Below are positions 1 to 8,706 of a DNA stretch of 64,000 nucleotides, piece after piece. The translations under genes were made by a program, and so were the position numbers. Origin of the DNA: Paenibacillus sp. FSL K6-0276 (GTDB lineage Bacteria > Bacillota > Bacilli > Paenibacillales > Paenibacillaceae); NCBI RefSeq assembly GCF_037977235.1, contig NZ_CP150276.1, positions 682,001 to 746,000 on the forward strand. Direction: 5' to 3'. The notes under the pieces are model-generated. The model did no database searches and had not been told where the DNA came from. It worked only from the letters and a program-made list of their open reading frames with translations. Positions within the stretch are counted from its first letter, which is position 1. Every line of letters begins with the position of its first letter.

Positions 1-413
1 ATAAACCATTCGTAGAGAAGCTGCGTGCTGCTGGATTTGAAGTTACCGTCCATGATTCGATGGACATGCAATCCATGTTCAAGTCGGTTCGGGATTATGT
101 GAAGCAATACGACTTCGCGCTTTACTTCGCGAACTACGCAACAGCGAGCAATAAGACAGATCTGCGGATTAACTATACACCGCCATTCGGTGGGGATATT
201 CCATGGTTTATTAAAGAATTGCCAACGATGTTCGTATCCGTCGCGAATCCGTTCCATTTGCAGGATGTGCCGCGTATTCCGACGTTCATCAATGCATACT
301 CAGGAAATGAATATTCCTTGAATGCGATCGTTGACAAAATGCAAGGGAAATCCGAGTTTAAAGGAACCAATCCGGTCGATCCATTCTGCGGCTATTGGGA
401 AGCCAGACTATGA
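1..413 (+). CDS. GH3 family beta-N-acetylglucosaminidase-like protein, C-terminal part
   Basis: The reading frame is open from the left edge (first full codon at 3), so this is the 3' end of a longer gene. The visible 136 or so residues include NPFHLQDVPRIPT and a tail ending in DPFCGYWEARL. I recognise this from the C-terminal domain of bacterial GH3 beta-N-acetylhexosaminidases, enzymes that remove terminal GlcNAc from cell-wall or chitin fragments. The catalytic N-terminal barrel lies outside the window, so substrate and activity cannot be judged here. The stop codon overlaps the start of the next gene (ATGA at 410-413), which implies co-transcription and translational coupling with the sugar-phosphate mutase that follows. 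The family call is from memory of the tail sequence. Confidence 0.75.
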   Translation, partial: KPFVEKLRAAGFEVTVHDSMDMQSMFKSVRDYVKQYDFALYFANYATASNKTDLRINYTPPFGGDIPWFIKELPTMFVSVANPFHLQDVPRIPTFINAYSGNEYSLNAIVDKMQGKSEFKGTNPVDPFCGYWEARL

Positions 414-1045
414 TACGTGCCGTTATATTTGACCTTGACGGTGTACTAGTATCGACGGATCATTTTCATTATAAGGCATGGAAGCAAATCGCAGATCGGC
501 TAGGCATTCCTTTCGACGAGGAGGTCAATAACCGGTTGCGCGGCGTGAGTCGGATGGAGAGTCTGGATATTATTTTGTCCGGTGCTCCGGACCAGCAATT
601 TTCAGATGAGCAGAAGCAATCGTTAGCAGAGGAGAAAAATGCAATCTATCGCAAGTTTCTGGAGCAGCTTTCTCCCGCTGACATCTTACCCGGCGTAACG
701 GAGACCTTGGAAGGATTAAAGACGAAGGGGGTCGCCGCCGCTGTAGGGTCTTCCAGTAAAAATGCGCGGTTCATTCTTGAACAAGTAGGCTTGTTAGATC
801 GGTTCGCCGTCGTAGTCGACGGTAATCAAATCTCGAGAAGTAAGCCGGACCCGGAAGTATTCTTGCTCGCGGCAAGTCGGCTGGAATGTGATGCATCCGC
901 ATGCCTAGTTGTCGAAGATGCGGTAGCCGGAGTGCAAGCAGGCGTCCATGCAGGAATGCAAGTTGCAGCGGTAGGTGACGCGATGAACAGCAAGGATGCG
1001 ACCTTTACGCTACAACGAATAGATCAACTGCTCAAGCTGATCTAA
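410..1045 (+). CDS. pgmB: beta-phosphoglucomutase-like HAD phosphatase/mutase
   Basis: This 211-residue protein is a HAD-superfamily enzyme of the beta-phosphoglucomutase subfamily, which interconverts beta-glucose-1-phosphate and glucose-6-phosphate in the cytoplasm. Motif I is FDLDGVL with the nucleophile Asp8 and the acid/base Asp10. The helical cap follows. Motif II is the VGSSSKNA stretch, motif III includes the lysine of RSKPDPEVF, and motif IV is VVEDAVAG, all in the expected order. Length fits the family (about 210-225). I chose ATG 410 because it overlaps the previous stop (ATGA) and puts the DLDG motif at the usual distance. An in-frame start 15 bases upstream gives only five extra residues. 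Pairing with a GH3 gene suggests a sugar-salvage operon. The exact sugar phosphate is inferred. Confidence 0.85.
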   Translation: MIRAVIFDLDGVLVSTDHFHYKAWKQIADRLGIPFDEEVNNRLRGVSRMESLDIILSGAPDQQFSDEQKQSLAEEKNAIYRKFLEQLSPADILPGVTETLEGLKTKGVAAAVGSSSKNARFILEQVGLLDRFAVVVDGNQISRSKPDPEVFLLAASRLECDASACLVVEDAVAGVQAGVHAGMQVAAVGDAMNSKDATFTLQRIDQLLKLI

Positions 1046-1076
1046 AATACGAAGTAATTATGAAGTTGAATCCTGA

Positions 1077-1110
1077 AAGAAGCTAAGATCATCCGGTCTT
1101 AGCTTCTTTT
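1077..1110 (+). terminator. Rho-independent terminator after pgmB
   Basis: A 12-bp perfect stem (AAGAAGCTAAGA at 1077-1088 with its complement at 1097-1108) is followed by a T-rich run. Confidence 0.85.
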
Positions 1111-1288
1111 GTAGCTTCCAATGTCATTTGCATTTGATCTTGCCAACTGGGTACGTATTCCTTCGGATGTGCTTGAGAATCTCGGCGCGTATCGTCTATG
1201 ACATTACTTCGAAACCACCTGCAACGATTAGATTATTATGAATTGCCAACTAGCTAAAAAGTCTTGAATATAGGACTTTCACTAAAAT
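1111..1288 (-). other. gene-free stretch, possibly decayed coding sequence
   Basis: No intact gene is present. Read on the minus strand, one frame gives a protein-like run containing HPKEYVPSWQDQM and ending at a stop near 1093. A second frame just upstream gives IVAGGFEVMS before a stop. The switch between frames suggests a frameshifted gene tail, but I recognise no family and there is no start or ribosome site. Confidence 0.2.
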
Positions 1289-1561
1289 CTAATCTAAGAT
1301 CTGCGACAATAATGACTCCAATGTTTTTGCTTGATAGGGTTGGTCGAATTCGTATAATACATCAATTGCTGATTGAGCAAGCTTTGTTCCTTCTTCTTTG
1401 TTGTTCCTTTTAATATTAATTAGGCCGTTATAATACTTATATATAATCTTAAAGAATATCGTTTGATATTGACTGCTAATATTATTTAAGTTCTCGAGTA
1501 AGATCTCTGTGTAGCTTATTTTATTGATTATAATTAATTCGTGAATCATATTTGTTAGCAT
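1289..1561 (-). pseudogene. fragment resembling the C-terminal helical domain of an Rgg/GadR/MutR regulator
   Basis: An AT-rich open frame of 90 residues begins MLTNMIHEL and ends LESLLSQILD. It is all helix-forming and contains NIKRNNKEEGTKLAQSAIDVL, which reads like the TPR-type C-terminal domain of Rgg/GadR/MutR transcription factors. The N-terminal helix-turn-helix that such regulators need (total about 280 residues) is missing. No ribosome site precedes the first ATG. I therefore call it a gene remnant. The low GC relative to neighbours and the adjacent truncated CPBP gene fit a small imported and decaying patch. A small unknown protein remains possible. Confidence 0.4.
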
Positions 1562-1634
1562 TACACATATGATATCTCGTCCTGGGGCGTAGGCCTCATA
1601 TTAAGATATTCTTTTAATTCTTGGAACGTACATT

Positions 1635-2078
1635 GTGAATCTTATTGTGACATTTACTGTTGGTTACATTATTTCGAAATTGTTTTCTGTGAGCGCTAAT
1701 CCAGTAGGTGAAGGATTCAATGGTAATTTTGCCGATGCACTTCCGACGTTCTTGAAAATGATCCCAATGCTGTTTGGCGAAGAATTAATAACGATACTTC
1801 CATTCTTAGTCATTCTAGCTTTTGGAGTTAAAAAACTTAAAATGAGTAGAAAGTCTGCGATAATCTTAGCTTGCGTAGGATCAGCGATTTTATTTGGTGC
1901 ATACCATTTACAAACGTATAATTGGAATAGTGTTCAAGCCATTATTGGTATTGGTATTGCACGTATCGTTTTGCTCTATCCATACCTTAAGACTAAAAAT
2001 ATTTGGACATCGTTTATAGTGCATGTAATGAATGACTGGACACTTTTTGGGTTGGCCTTTTGGGCATCCACTCGCTAA
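1635..2078 (+). CDS. CPBP-family intramembrane protease-like protein, N-terminally short
   Basis: This 147-residue membrane protein has the three motif regions of the CPBP/CAAX glutamic-type intramembrane protease family: a paired glutamate (FGEELITILPF), an FGAYHL histidine, and a C-terminal HVMND histidine/asparagine. The family usually has 200-300 residues with six or more membrane helices. Here the first helices are missing. The only usable start is GTG at 1635, the frame closes at 1602-1604, and the ribosome site is weak. In full-length family members these motifs form the active site for prenylated-protein processing or peptide maturation and immunity. This may be a truncated gene that is no longer functional. 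A terminator follows at 2122. Confidence 0.55.
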   Translation: MNLIVTFTVGYIISKLFSVSANPVGEGFNGNFADALPTFLKMIPMLFGEELITILPFLVILAFGVKKLKMSRKSAIILACVGSAILFGAYHLQTYNWNSVQAIIGIGIARIVLLYPYLKTKNIWTSFIVHVMNDWTLFGLAFWASTR

Positions 2079-2121
2079 TTTAATCCAATAGGATCGTTTA
2101 CGACAGAGTCTCATTAATCAC

Positions 2122-2162
2122 CTGCAACTCCTTATAAAACAAGGGGCTGCAGTTCTTTTTTG
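2122..2162 (+). terminator. Rho-independent terminator
   Basis: A 12-bp stem with one mismatch (2122-2133 with 2141-2152) is followed by TTCTTTTTT. It separates the CPBP-like gene from the next gene. Confidence 0.7.
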
Positions 2163-2247
2163 TATTCCAAAAATGTGATAGACGCTATATAGTTGCTCTA
2201 GATAAATTTGATAAAATGGGAAAAAGTTAGCGTAGGGAGAAACTAGT

Positions 2248-2715
2248 ATGGGATTTTCACTTCTCGGCACACTAATGGCATTAATCATCCTTGCACCTAG
2301 TTTTCAAATGATTAAGTTTCCACCTGAAAATGTACCCGCTGATGTGCGAGATGCAGGAACTGTCTATACAATTTTTGAGAGAGTAGGTCAATTAGGGTGT
2401 ATAGGTATTCTTGCGATCTCAAAGGATAACTTTCAACAGGTGAAATTTGGTGTAATAGCTGCCTTTATCGTCTTGTTTATCGTTGTTTATTATGGTCTTT
2501 GGCTTCGATATATCGTTAAGGGGCGGCAATTTAAATTATTATGGGACCCGTTAGAATTTATTCCGATCCCGATGGCAGTTCTCCCTGTATGTGCATTTGG
2601 ACTAGCAGCGATTTGGGGCAAATCCATTTGGCTGAGTATTGCAGTCGTTTGTTTAGCGATAGGGCATTTAGCTAATTCTTGGCATAGTTATAAGCATACT
2701 AAAATCAATAACTAG
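2248..2715 (+). CDS. small integral membrane protein, function unknown
   Basis: This 155-residue protein is preceded by GGGAGAAACTAGT and ATG at 2248, a good ribosome site. I see four or five hydrophobic segments: about residues 3-21, 45-57, 66-86, 105-123 and 127-143. Short charged loops lie between them, and the C-terminus is basic and histidine-containing (WHSYKHTKINN). I recognise no family. It stands alone between a terminator and the purine-permease control region, so context gives no clue. Composition and the good start make it a likely real gene. Confidence 0.6.
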   Translation: MGFSLLGTLMALIILAPSFQMIKFPPENVPADVRDAGTVYTIFERVGQLGCIGILAISKDNFQQVKFGVIAAFIVLFIVVYYGLWLRYIVKGRQFKLLWDPLEFIPIPMAVLPVCAFGLAAIWGKSIWLSIAVVCLAIGHLANSWHSYKHTKINN

Positions 2716-2814
2716 AATTATAGGGGAATATACCCATCCGAAAATTGATTGGATAGTTAATAAGCTGCACAACTAGAAGGGATTTGAGGGTAGATAAAAG
2801 CATGGAAATGTATG

Positions 2815-2858
2815 ATTTACGAACAATGGAAAAAATAAAGTCGAAAATGTTCGCTTTT
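2815..2858 (+). promoter_or_regulatory. pair of inverted PurR-type PurBoxes upstream of pbuG
   Basis: ATTTACGAACAAT (2815-2827) faces an inverted copy, AATGTTCGCTTTT (2846-2858). Each half contains the CGAAC core of the Bacillus PurBox (AWWWCCGAACWWT), and the two cores are 24 bases apart. The site ends five bases before a -35 box, as expected for a repressor that responds to PRPP. The same arrangement with the same core spacing occurs before purE. Confidence 0.7.
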
Positions 2859-2863
2859 TGTCA

Positions 2864-2893
2864 TTGACAACTCCTATGATATCCACCTAAAAT
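2864..2893 (+). promoter_or_regulatory. sigma-A promoter of pbuG
   Basis: TTGACA (2864-2869) and TAAAAT (2888-2893) are separated by 18 bases. Predicted transcription begins around 2900, just before the riboswitch aptamer. Confidence 0.7.
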
Positions 2894-2917
2894 GATAGAG
2901 CACAACAACATAATTCT

Positions 2918-2982
2918 TTCGTATATTTCCGGGAATTGGCCTGGAAGTTTCTACGAGGTCACCGTAATGACCTGGCTACGAT
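2918..2982 (+). promoter_or_regulatory. guanine (purine) riboswitch aptamer
   Basis: The core GGAAGTTTCTAC (J2/3) and the CCGTAA L3 loop are present. P1 pairs TCGTA (2919-2923) with TACGA (2977-2981), P2 pairs CCGGG with CCTGG, and P3 pairs GAGGTCA with TGACCT. The J3/1 segment reads GGCTA, with C at the discriminator position, which specifies guanine/hypoxanthine rather than adenine. The L2 loop appears one base shorter than usual. A terminator follows at 3053. Confidence 0.85.
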
Positions 2983-3052
2983 TAAGAAGAGCAGAGCAAT
3001 CCGCATTGTCCTGAGTTTAGGGCTATGGTCATGGGTGCTACTCTTTTTTTCG

Positions 3053-3081
3053 AGCCGGTGTCTACAGATACCGGCTTTTTT
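3053..3081 (+). terminator. riboswitch-controlled terminator before pbuG
   Basis: AGCCGGT and ACCGGCT pair around a short loop and are followed by six T's. It lies in the leader, 40 bases before the start codon, so it is the likely expression platform of the guanine riboswitch. Confidence 0.75.
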
Positions 3082-3120
3082 GTTGCTGTCAGACACAACA
3101 TACCTTAGGGGGAGAACAAT

Positions 3121-4521
3121 TTGAATCGGTTTTTCAAGTTGAAAGAGAACGGCACTACAGTACGTACAGAGATCATGGCGGGCTTGACCACGTTCATGGC
3201 AATGGCTTACATTCTGTCGGTTAATCCGAGTACTTTAACAGCATTTGGCCGTATTGATATGGGCTGGTACTCTGTATTTCTAGCGACCGCGCTGGCTGCA
3301 GGTATTTTCACCATCGCAATGGGCGTGTTCATAAACTTTCCAGTGGCATTGGCACCTGGTATGGGACTTAATGCATATTTTGCTTCCGTAATTCTATCTT
3401 CCGCCACATCAGAGCATCCATTCACTTGGCAAATGGGTCTGACAGCTGTATTTATTTCCGGTCTGATCTTTATCTTGCTAACTGTAACTCGAGTACGGCA
3501 GATCTTATTAACTGCAATCCCTGACAGCTTGAAGCATGCGATTACAGTAGGTATCGGGATGTTCATTACAATCCTTGGTCTTAAGAACAGCGGACTTATG
3601 ACGATTGGTGTTGAAGCTGGTAAAGACATTCCCGCTAACACATTCACGGACGTCCTTTCCTTTGAAACTATCATTCACATGGGTAGCTTAGAGAATTCCA
3701 ATGTACAACTGGTAATTATCGGACTTCTTCTAATCTCCATCCTGATGGTACTGAACGTTAAAGGTGCGATTTTGTTCGGTATTTTGGGAACAACTGTCGC
3801 TGCTATGTTTATGGGCGTAGTTGATTTCAGTGCACTGTCCAGTCCGAAAACACCTTGGGTTCCTGACTTCACGCAATTGAACTTCTTCCAATTTGACTGG
3901 GATGGTATCCTGCACACAGGAATTGTTTCAGCGATTGCAACTTTCACATTTGTAGAGTTGTTTGATACATTTGGTACACTTGTAGGTACGGCTCAACGCG
4001 CAGGTATTATGGATAACCCTGAAGAAGGTAACAGACGTGTAGGTAATGCAATGTTTGTCGATGCAGTTGCTGTAGCAGGTGGTGCGGCACTGGGTACTTC
4101 GACTACTACTGCTTTTGTAGAAAGTGCGGCAGGTGTTGCTGAAGGTGGACGTACGGGTCTTACAGCCGTAACAACGGGCGTATGTTTCTTACTAGCATTG
4201 TTCCTTGCTCCAGTGGTTGCTCTTATTCCTGGATCTGCCACAGCTGCAGCATTGATCGTCGTAGGTGTGCTAATGGCACAATCGATCCGTCAAATTGATT
4301 TTCAAGATATGGTTGTTGCGATTCCAGCGTTCCTTACCCTTGTTATCATGCCTTTCACTTATAATATTGCTAACGGTATTTCCTTTGGTATCGTAACCTA
4401 TGTAATCCTTGCTTCTGTAGCTAACCTTGCTGGTAAGAAGAAATACGATATTCACTGGATGATGTGGGTACTTGCGATCCTGATTGTTCTCCGTTATGCA
4501 TTTCTTGGTAGTGAGGGCTAA
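3121..4521 (+). CDS. pbuG: NCS2-family guanine/hypoxanthine permease
   Basis: This 466-residue, roughly 12-helix proton-coupled purine permease belongs to the AzgA/PbuG branch of the NCS2 family. Recognisable parts are the N-terminal EIMAGLTTFMAMAYI, the ALAPGMGLNAYFA substrate-site segment, FVELFDTFGTLVG in the middle and ALGTSTTTAFVESAAG near residue 320. Length matches the family. The start is TTG 3121, placed by the strong site GGGGGAGAACAAT directly before it. It is the only gene behind PurBoxes and a guanine riboswitch, which fits import of guanine or hypoxanthine when the cell lacks them. A terminator at 4553 makes it monocistronic. Which purine it prefers is inferred from the riboswitch. 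Confidence 0.92.
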   Translation: MNRFFKLKENGTTVRTEIMAGLTTFMAMAYILSVNPSTLTAFGRIDMGWYSVFLATALAAGIFTIAMGVFINFPVALAPGMGLNAYFASVILSSATSEHPFTWQMGLTAVFISGLIFILLTVTRVRQILLTAIPDSLKHAITVGIGMFITILGLKNSGLMTIGVEAGKDIPANTFTDVLSFETIIHMGSLENSNVQLVIIGLLLISILMVLNVKGAILFGILGTTVAAMFMGVVDFSALSSPKTPWVPDFTQLNFFQFDWDGILHTGIVSAIATFTFVELFDTFGTLVGTAQRAGIMDNPEEGNRRVGNAMFVDAVAVAGGAALGTSTTTAFVESAAGVAEGGRTGLTAVTTGVCFLLALFLAPVVALIPGSATAAALIVVGVLMAQSIRQIDFQDMVVAIPAFLTLVIMPFTYNIANGISFGIVTYVILASVANLAGKKKYDIHWMMWVLAILIVLRYAFLGSEG

Positions 4522-4552
4522 CATATATATAGTATACTGATGTGCATTCAGC

Positions 4553-4586
4553 GGCTCCCTCATAACAGAGGGGGCCATTTTTTTAT
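4553..4586 (+). terminator. terminator after pbuG
   Basis: GGCTCCCTC (4553-4561) pairs with GAGGGGGCC (4568-4576), followed by ATTTTTTTATTTT. Confidence 0.85.
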
Positions 4587-4675
4587 TTTCGATTATGTAT
4601 TCTCCTGTTTAACTTGTTATATGTTCTGCCTTTCCATCATCCAATATTTAGATTATATTGTTGAAGAGGTGATGA

Positions 4676-6655
4676 ATGTTGTCCACAAGGTTTAGCAATT
4701 GGTATTCTTATTTCAAGAACAATCCTTGGCCGCTCTTATTGTTTTTGCTGGGGGCTGTGATTCGTATCCTTTACTTTGGTTCTATTCCAGGCGGCTTGAA
4801 TCAGGATGAGGCATCTATAGGTTATGATGCTTACGCTATCCTTCATTATGGGATAGACCGCAATGGTGTTCATTTGCCTATTCATCTCATCGCTTGGGGA
4901 AGCGGACAGAATGCACTTTACGCTTACTTATCAATGCCCTTCATATTATTGTTCGGACTCACTCCAATGTCTGTACGTGCTGTTAGCTTAATCATGGGCC
5001 TACTGGGTATGCTCGTATTCTATCTTCTTTCCAAAGAGCTATTTAATTCCAGAACTGCCGGAATTGCAGCCATGTTTTTTATCGCAATTAATCCTTGGCA
5101 TATTATGATGTCAAGATGGGCATTGGAATCCAATTTATTCCCCACCATGATTCTGTTCTCCGTTTATATGTTACTTAAGTCCTTTCAAACTCCTAAGTGG
5201 TTTTACGGATTTACTATTGTGCTTGCTCTTTCACTCTATGCTTATGGTACATCCTATTTTTTTGTGCCGATATTTGCTTTAGGTACTGGAATTCTTCTAT
5301 TCTATAAAAGAGCATTACAGCTTCGGACCATTCTATGGAACATTGCGTTGTTTATCTTGTTGGCACTGCCAATCTTCTTATTTGTTGTGATCAATCGATT
5401 GTCGCTAGAAGGAATTTCTACTCCGATCTTCTCTATTCCGAGATTGACAACACCACGAATGGATCAGGTAACATCGATATTTGGTGGGCAACTATTACAT
5501 ACAGCATTGAGCAATTTTCGAGAATTTATGAAGATATTGATTAGTGGATCTGATGGTTTGCCTTGGAATTCGATTTCACCTTATGGATACGCTTATCCGA
5601 TTGCGTTACCCTTTGTGCTTCTAGGACTTATAGTTACGTTAACAACATTACGGAACCGTGGTCGTGAGAGAACGGGACCGATCGTTGTTCTCCTTTGGTT
5701 GTTTGTTTCGGTGCTGATGACCTTTGTTACGAACGTGAATATTAATCGGATTAATGTTATTTTCTATCCGATCATTTTGATGCTTGTTGCAGGGTTTATG
5801 TGGTTAATTAAGAAAGTGAAAGTACTAGGAATTCTTTCGGCTGTAACCTTTAGCTTGTTTTTTGTTCTATTCACTACAGTTTATTTCCGTGATTATCCTA
5901 AACAGATCGGACCAGCGTTCTATGACTCTTTCGGTGAGGCTATACAATATGCTTCTGAAGAGAGTGTTGGGAACATTTACGTGACTGATAAAGTTAACAT
6001 GCCCTATATTTATGTCCTTTTTTATGAGCAGATCAATCCCTATGATTTCTTAAACACTGTTAATTATTCTAATCCTGGAGGTGCATTTCAGCAGGTATCT
6101 TCCTTTGGGAGATATATATTTGGAAATTCAAGCATAGTTCCGGGAGAGACAGCGACATATATCTTTTGGAATGGTGATTCCATTCCTGCTGAAAGCGATA
6201 ATTATACGGTTAAACGCTTTGCCAACTACACGGTTGTGACGGCTAAGACTGGAGCAGTAGAGGAAATCTCGGAATTTACAAATGGAGGATTTGAAGAGGG
6301 GATATCAGGCTGGAACTTCTCATCCGGTACGGGGGTGGCGACCAATAATCCCTATAATGGAAGTTATTTGGCCTATCTTGATCCGGGATTTGACAAAACC
6401 ATTACACAATCTATCAGAATAGCAGAACCTGGAGAATATAAGCTTGCTATAATGGTTAGTGCCGGGGGTGAGGGAGGAAAAGTTGGCGTCCGAGTTAATG
6501 GGGTAGTGCGGGCGGAGACGGAAATACCTGTTAGTGAGGTCTATCAAGAGCTTACACTTCCAATGGTATCTATCAGTCAAAATGAACAAACTGAAGTTTT
6601 TATTAATGGCGGTAATGGCTGGATTAACATAGACGAGGTGAGGTTGGAACGATGA
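4676..6655 (+). CDS. GT-C fold membrane glycosyltransferase with C-terminal carbohydrate-binding-like domain
   Basis: The 659-residue protein starts at ATG 4676 behind GAAGAGGTG. Residues about 15-410 hold ten or more hydrophobic segments. The first outside loop carries an acidic pair (LNQDEASIGYDAY), as in ArnT/PMT-type GT-C enzymes, where the aspartate/glutamate is catalytic. These use polyprenyl-phosphate sugars as donors on the outer face of the membrane. After the last helix comes a soluble region. The final 125 residues (from about NGGFEEGISGWNF) look like a CBM4_9/galactose-binding beta-sandwich. Its stop overlaps the next start (ATGA, 6652-6655). It probably belongs to one operon with the next genes. 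The acceptor is unknown. Confidence 0.75.
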   Translation: MLSTRFSNWYSYFKNNPWPLLLFLLGAVIRILYFGSIPGGLNQDEASIGYDAYAILHYGIDRNGVHLPIHLIAWGSGQNALYAYLSMPFILLFGLTPMSVRAVSLIMGLLGMLVFYLLSKELFNSRTAGIAAMFFIAINPWHIMMSRWALESNLFPTMILFSVYMLLKSFQTPKWFYGFTIVLALSLYAYGTSYFFVPIFALGTGILLFYKRALQLRTILWNIALFILLALPIFLFVVINRLSLEGISTPIFSIPRLTTPRMDQVTSIFGGQLLHTALSNFREFMKILISGSDGLPWNSISPYGYAYPIALPFVLLGLIVTLTTLRNRGRERTGPIVVLLWLFVSVLMTFVTNVNINRINVIFYPIILMLVAGFMWLIKKVKVLGILSAVTFSLFFVLFTTVYFRDYPKQIGPAFYDSFGEAIQYASEESVGNIYVTDKVNMPYIYVLFYEQINPYDFLNTVNYSNPGGAFQQVSSFGRYIFGNSSIVPGETATYIFWNGDSIPAESDNYTVKRFANYTVVTAKTGAVEEISEFTNGGFEEGISGWNFSSGTGVATNNPYNGSYLAYLDPGFDKTITQSIRIAEPGEYKLAIMVSAGGEGGKVGVRVNGVVRAETEIPVSEVYQELTLPMVSISQNEQTEVFINGGNGWINIDEVRLER

Positions 6656-8706
6656 TCAAGAGTACACGTACGGCCGCAGTGACTGTATTGATGCTGTTAT
6701 TGTTTTTGCTTCCTGTAACAAGCATTTATGCAGATGGGAATCTATTGCAGAACCCTGGATTTGAGGAGGGGGGAGAGGATGCTCCTTCTAACTGGACTAA
6801 GGATATGTGGATTTCAGGAGACAACTCTGGCATACTTTCAATCCAATCGGACGAGGTTCACTCCGGTAGTAAAGCAGCAGTCATAGAGAATATCGAACCC
6901 AATCATTTGAAATGGGTGCAGACGATTAAGGCAACGCCGGATAGTTATTATAAAATCTCTGGATGGATCAAAGTAGTAAGTACCACAGGCGAGGGAATGG
7001 GCGCTAATATACTTGCCGTTGGAATAGGTGGGGGTTATCCCAGCGTAACGGATACGGCAGGAGAGTGGCAGTATCTTGAATACATAGGCCAGACAGGACC
7101 TAAACAGAAAGAATTCGGCATAGGTGCAAGTCTGGGTGGCTACTCTAGCTTGATTCAAGGTAAGGCTTATTTTGATGATTTGTCTGTTGAAAAATTAGAC
7201 GCTGCTCCCGAAGGGGCCAACGTCATTTCGCTGGATAGTGCAGCAGTTAGTCAGGATGCTGGTGATAAAAAAGCGGACACACCGCATAAAGTGTCTCCAA
7301 CCAAGATGCTGCTGATCTCAGCGCTTTTCAGTGTATTTTTTGCAGTGCTTTATACAAAGGCATTCCGCAGTGAGAAGCTTATGAAGCAACCTGAGAATGT
7401 ATATTCCAAATGGCTTAGCATTGCCATCGGAATTGCTTTTATCCTAAGGGTCTGGATTGGTCTGACTGCTCAAGGCTATCAGAATGACATGAATACCTTT
7501 ATAGCTTGGGGCCAGCGTATGGTTGATTTAGGTCCAGGCAAGTTTTATGAAGAAGGGTATTTTGCTGATTATCCTCCTGGTTATTTGTATATTTTGTACA
7601 TGCTTAGTCTTATTCGCGGTGTATTTGGCTTTGTGCATGGTTCGGGTGGAGAGAATTTGCTGTTCAAACTACCAGCGATTATTTCTGATTTGGTGCTGGG
7701 TTACTTCATATATCAAATGTCTCGCAAAAAACTTGGCACAGGGATCGCTTTTGGCTTAACGCTATTATTTCTGTTTAATCCGGCGGTGCTTGTTAATTCA
7801 GCGGCGTGGGGACAAGCGGATTCGTTCTTTTTGATTTTCCTGTTGCTCAGTATTCATGGTGCTGCGAACAAAAAGTTTGTTCAATCCGCGATTTTGTTTG
7901 CGTTAGCAACTTTAATTAAACCACAAGCGTTAATATTCACACCGGTATTGTTGTTTGCTTTCTATCATCACCGTGCTTGGAAGCAGCTTGGTTTTGGGGC
8001 TTTGTATGGATTAGGGGTATTCGGATTGCTTGCTGCACCATTTTTCTGGAATAACGGTGGTTTAGTTGGCCTTATTAATCTGTATAAGAGTACGTTATCT
8101 TCCTATCCCTATTCTTCTGTGAATGCATTTAACCTGTATGCACTGACTGATCCCCTGTGGTCATCTCTTGACCTAACCTGGCTAGGCATCACATACCGCG
8201 TATGGGGCTTCATATTTATTCTGGTGGCAGTAGCCGTTGCGGCGTTTTATTCTTTTAAAAAGGATCGCTTGGACCTGTCCAAATCCTATTTTATCGGTAT
8301 GGTGCTCATTGTGGTGGTCTTTGTGCTTGGAACTAAAATGCATGAACGTTACATGTTCCCTGCTCTTATACTCTGTATGTTCACTTATATAGAAAGTCGA
8401 GATCGTCGCTTTTTATCACTATTTCTCGGGTTCAGCTTAACGCAGTATATTAATGTGGCTTACACGTTAACACATTTGAATGCAGGTATTAACCCAGGTG
8501 CCGATGGAATCGTATTGCTCACTGCTATAGCTAATCTTGCACTGCTGCTATATATGCTGTATATCGGTTACGATGTGTATGTTCGCAAGGGAATAAAGCC
8601 TCTTCCAGCACCACCAACACCTGAAGAAAAATATGAAGAAGACCTAAAAATCGTCGAGCAAATAAGACCGCACCAGAGGGGAGGGAGATTGAGCGATGAA
8701 GTTTAA
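6652..8706 (+). CDS. GT-C-type membrane glycosyltransferase with N-terminal secreted carbohydrate-binding-like domain
   Basis: The 684-residue protein begins with a signal-like segment (residues 8-27, ending YADG). A domain of about 150 residues follows (LLQNPGFEEGG... to FDDLSVEKL), with the NPGFEEG opening typical of CBM4_9 beta-sandwiches, here facing outward. After a linker there is a hydrophobic core of about ten helices from residue 215 on. It includes NDMNTFIAWGQ and FADYPPGYLYIL, the acidic-loop pattern of polyprenyl-sugar mannosyltransferases. The start overlaps the upstream gene by 4 bases and the stop overlaps the next gene by 11, so all three are translationally coupled. Domain order is reversed relative to the upstream gene, with the sandwich in front rather than behind. 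Confidence 0.75.
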   Translation: MIKSTRTAAVTVLMLLLFLLPVTSIYADGNLLQNPGFEEGGEDAPSNWTKDMWISGDNSGILSIQSDEVHSGSKAAVIENIEPNHLKWVQTIKATPDSYYKISGWIKVVSTTGEGMGANILAVGIGGGYPSVTDTAGEWQYLEYIGQTGPKQKEFGIGASLGGYSSLIQGKAYFDDLSVEKLDAAPEGANVISLDSAAVSQDAGDKKADTPHKVSPTKMLLISALFSVFFAVLYTKAFRSEKLMKQPENVYSKWLSIAIGIAFILRVWIGLTAQGYQNDMNTFIAWGQRMVDLGPGKFYEEGYFADYPPGYLYILYMLSLIRGVFGFVHGSGGENLLFKLPAIISDLVLGYFIYQMSRKKLGTGIAFGLTLLFLFNPAVLVNSAAWGQADSFFLIFLLLSIHGAANKKFVQSAILFALATLIKPQALIFTPVLLFAFYHHRAWKQLGFGALYGLGVFGLLAAPFFWNNGGLVGLINLYKSTLSSYPYSSVNAFNLYALTDPLWSSLDLTWLGITYRVWGFIFILVAVAVAAFYSFKKDRLDLSKSYFIGMVLIVVVFVLGTKMHERYMFPALILCMFTYIESRDRRFLSLFLGFSLTQYINVAYTLTHLNAGINPGADGIVLLTAIANLALLLYMLYIGYDVYVRKGIKPLPAPPTPEEKYEEDLKIVEQIRPHQRGGRLSDEV

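Noticed and set aside
3207..4241. Long minus-strand frames opposite pbuG
   Set aside because: They are antisense shadows of a strongly recognised permease, with no starts or ribosome sites.
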